Positions 61,958-64,000 of a stretch of DNA of 64,000 bases are shown here, one piece after another (position 1 is the stretch's first letter; each line of letters begins with the position of its first letter). A program made the position numbers and the translations under genes. Under the pieces are notes generated by a model. That model did no database searches and was not told the DNA's origin. It saw nothing but the letters and a program-made list of their open reading frames with translations. Origin of the DNA: an uncultured Clostridia bacterium (GTDB lineage: Bacteria > Bacillota > Clostridia > Oscillospirales > Ruminococcaceae); NCBI GenBank assembly GCA_944382875.1, contig CALWNQ010000003.1:62001-126000 (forward strand), read 5' to 3'.

Positions 61958-62519
61958 TCTTTGTTAGCCTCCAATGATATTGCAGCTTTCCTTTATTGGG
62001 TTGCGGAATTTTTTCTGTCAAAATAAGTGTAAATCCATTTTTTTCCCAGACACGCCTTGAACGAATATTATAATCTTCACATAAACAATGTAAAACATCT
62101 ACATGTTCGCATTCAAAAGCGTATTTCACCAACATTCCAACAAAAAGCGTTCCAATCCCTTTCCCCCAATATTTTTTTTCGCCAATCGACATATCAATTC
62201 TTCTTACATCGACATCATCGGCATAAATCTCTCGAATTTTCGGAAGATTCATTTTTTGCAGCCAGCATTCTCCTATAATCTCGTCGTTCACCTCAACGAT
62301 AAAGCACGGATTGTTTTGGGATATTCCTCCGTAAATTTGGTGGACCACTTCCGGAGGATAGCTTTCAACATCTTCTCCTTCGACCCAATATAACACCTCG
62401 GGATCGGAATTCCATTTATACAGATATGGCAAATACTCATCAGAAAGAGGGCGCAATATAATCTTATACTCATCATTTCCGCCATATAATGTTACATCAT
62501 GTGATTGAATAATGCTCAT
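61932..62519 (-). CDS. GNAT-family acetyltransferase
   Basis: A 195-residue acetyltransferase. The order LRPL near residue 23, EIIGECWLQK, the acetyl-CoA loop IGEKKYWGKGIGTLF near residue 112 and NIRSRRVWEKNGF near the end is typical of the GNAT group close to ribosomal N-acetyltransferases and AAC(6')-like enzymes. The substrate could be a protein N-terminus or an aminoglycoside and cannot be told. The gene is more AT-rich than its neighbours, which may point to transfer. It is the first gene before the mini membrane protein; GAAAGGAG lies upstream. The 178 bases before it hold no recognisable gene. Confidence 0.85.
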   Translation of the reverse strand: MSIIQSHDVTLYGGNDEYKIILRPLSDEYLPYLYKWNSDPEVLYWVEGEDVESYPPEVVHQIYGGISQNNPCFIVEVNDEIIGECWLQKMNLPKIREIYADDVDVRRIDMSIGEKKYWGKGIGTLFVGMLVKYAFECEHVDVLHCLCEDYNIRSRRVWEKNGFTLILTEKIPQPNKGKLQYHWRLTKNEYYRHQG

Positions 62520-62697
62520 ATATTGATGCTCCTTTCGCTAGAGGCGCTCTCCTATTTGCGCTCTTAAAAATTACAGAAAAAAGAAATTTTTCACATATAA
62601 AGTGACAGCACGAATAACCTGCAATAAATTTTGAACACTGCTGTTTCCCAGAATTTTAGCCATTTCACAATGCTTACATAAAAAATAGTTCGTTGAA

Positions 62698-63603
62698 TTA
62701 CTCAAACAACGCTTCGACAAAATCCTCCGGCACAAATTCCTGCAAATCGTCGATCTTCTCACCCACACCGACAAACCGGACCGGCAACCCAAGCTGGTTC
62801 TTGATCGAAACTACGATGCCGCCTTTGGCAGTGCCGTCCAGTTTGGTGAGAACGATGCCGGTGATGTTGGCCGCTTCCATGAACTGCTCCGCCTGGTTGA
62901 CCGCGTTCTGTCCGGTGGTGGCATCCAGGACGAGCAGCACCTCCACATCGCAGCCTTCCGCTTTCTGGCTGACAATCCGGAACATTTTTCCAAGCTCGGC
63001 CATCAGGTTTTTCTTGTTGTGAAGCCGTCCGGCCGTATCGATGAGCAGAATGTCGACATCCCGCGCAAAGGCCGCATCGATCGAATCATACACAACCGCT
63101 GCCGGGTCGGCGCCCTCCTGATGCTTGACAATATCCACACCGCTCTGCTGTGTCCAGATTTCCAACTGGTCAATCGCCGCAGCCCGGAAGGTATCTGCCG
63201 CCGCGACCAGCACCTTTTTGCCCTGTGCCTTGTAGTTGGCCGCCATCTTGCCAATGGTGGTGGTTTTACCTGCCCCATTGACGCCGATGACAAAGACAAT
63301 CGACGGTTTGGTTTCCAGCTTGAACGGCTTTTCCTCCCGAAGCATGTCGGCAATAATCGATTTGAGCATCGCCTTAACTTCCGAAGTGTCGTTTTTACCG
63401 GTCCGTTTGATTTCGGCGCGCAGCCGTTCGCAGATGTCGGCCGAAGTTGCCGCTCCCATATCCGACATGATGAGCGTTTCTTCCAGCTCCTCCAAAAATT
63501 CGTCGTCCACCTTGGTGAACGAGTGGATCACCGTTTCCACCTGCTTCATCATGGCATCTTTGGTCTTTTGGAGCCCCTGTTTGATCTTATCAAAAAATCC
63601 CAT
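62698..63603 (-). CDS. ftsY: signal recognition particle receptor FtsY
   Basis: A 301-residue GTPase that receives SRP-bound ribosomes at the membrane. A four-helix N domain is followed by the G domain: GVNGAGKTTTIGK (near residue 110), DTFRAAAIDQLEIW, DTAGRLHNKKNLM, LDATTGQNA and TKLDGTAKGG. The acidic N-terminal extension of proteobacterial FtsY is absent, as in Firmicutes. It lies directly after smc, the common Firmicute order. Confidence 0.97.
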   Translation of the reverse strand: MGFFDKIKQGLQKTKDAMMKQVETVIHSFTKVDDEFLEELEETLIMSDMGAATSADICERLRAEIKRTGKNDTSEVKAMLKSIIADMLREEKPFKLETKPSIVFVIGVNGAGKTTTIGKMAANYKAQGKKVLVAAADTFRAAAIDQLEIWTQQSGVDIVKHQEGADPAAVVYDSIDAAFARDVDILLIDTAGRLHNKKNLMAELGKMFRIVSQKAEGCDVEVLLVLDATTGQNAVNQAEQFMEAANITGIVLTKLDGTAKGGIVVSIKNQLGLPVRFVGVGEKIDDLQEFVPEDFVEALFE

Positions 63604-63614
63604 CGTTTTCCTCC

Positions 63615-64000
63615 TTACCGGGATGGTTCTTCCAGCTCCGCCATTTTGGCGGAAATTTCACTCACATTCAGTTCCAGCAGTTTGGAAACACCCTGTTCCT
63701 GCATGGTCACACCATAGAGGACATCGGCTTCCTCCATCGAGCCGCGGCGGTGGGTGATAAGAATAAACTGGGTTTTATCGCTCATCATCCGCAAAAATCC
63801 CGCGTATTTGACGACATTGACGTCGTCGAGCGCCGCTTCAATCTCGTCCAGTACGCAGAATGGCGCCGGCCGCACCTTTAAAATGGCAAAATAGATCGCA
63901 ATCGCCACAAAGGACTGCTCACCACCCGAAAGGGCTTCGAGATTTTTGATGATCTTGCCAGGCGGCTGGACCGAAATCTCCACACCAGAGCTTAACACAT
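63615..64000 (-). CDS. smc: chromosome segregation ATPase SMC (C-terminal end, cut by window edge)
   Basis: The last 128 codons of SMC. It contains the ABC-type signature LSGGEQSFVAIA and Walker B VLDEIEAALDDVNV, followed by FILITHRRGSMEEADVLYGVTMQEQGVSK, the conserved SMC end. Together with ScpA/B it compacts and segregates chromosomes. The start lies beyond base 64000. The ftsY gene begins 11 bases after its stop. Confidence 0.96.
   Translation of the reverse strand, partial: VLSSGVEISVQPPGKIIKNLEALSGGEQSFVAIAIYFAILKVRPAPFCVLDEIEAALDDVNVVKYAGFLRMMSDKTQFILITHRRGSMEEADVLYGVTMQEQGVSKLLELNVSEISAKMAELEEPSR

Overview
The window looks like a moderately GC-rich gut Clostridium relative, probably in the Ruminococcaceae/Oscillospirales group. 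The basis is: strong Shine-Dalgarno sites, consensus SigA-type promoters, LplABC-type sugar transporters, class III fructose bisphosphatase, a short-form ProS, and the order rsfS - LCP - yqeK - nadD - yhbY. The genus cannot be fixed from sequence alone. No rRNA, tRNA, CRISPR array, insertion sequence or phage gene was recognised.

Layout. 1-5807: end of a GH38 alpha-mannosidase, a sugar ABC importer and its divergent GntR/LacI-type regulator. 5810-11393: a broken MerR-type membrane regulator, a MarR-controlled pair of ABC exporters and a small zinc-ribbon membrane protein. 11466-25465: a five-gene operon of about 14 kb, driven by one consensus promoter and closed by a terminator. It encodes, in order, a membrane protein with tandem RCK-like Rossmann folds and a RyR domain, a secreted membrane-anchored vWA protein, an FtsZ/tubulin-like GTPase of 1184 residues, an unknown two-TM protein, and a 1480-residue membrane protein ending in a zinc ribbon and a DA1-like metallopeptidase. 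This is the most unusual part of the window and probably one multi-protein membrane system.

25665-31002: proS, a MATE exporter, a HAD-GNAT fusion and a folate ECF S component under a tetrahydrofolate riboswitch. 31013-50382: carbohydrate region with an aldolase/isomerase/kinase/dehydrogenase operon, a divergent ROK repressor, a calcium-type P-ATPase with a HAD phosphatase, a Cys-rich lipoprotein, two more GH38 alpha-mannosidases and a GH2 beta-mannosidase, then a Crp/Fnr regulator with a CoA-disulfide-reductase-rhodanese flavoprotein. Three promoters here (sugar operon, GH38 operon, GH2) carry the same palindrome, TTGTA-N9-TACAA, in the same position over the -35 box. This suggests one ROK regulon for mannoside breakdown.

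50432-64000: ordinary chromosomal genes: cardiolipin synthase, AI-2E exporter, a BTAD-type regulator, a BaiN-like flavoprotein, fbp, then rsfS, an LCP ligase, yqeK, nadD, yhbY, rdgB, a mini membrane protein with an OadB-like motif, a GNAT enzyme, ftsY and the end of smc.
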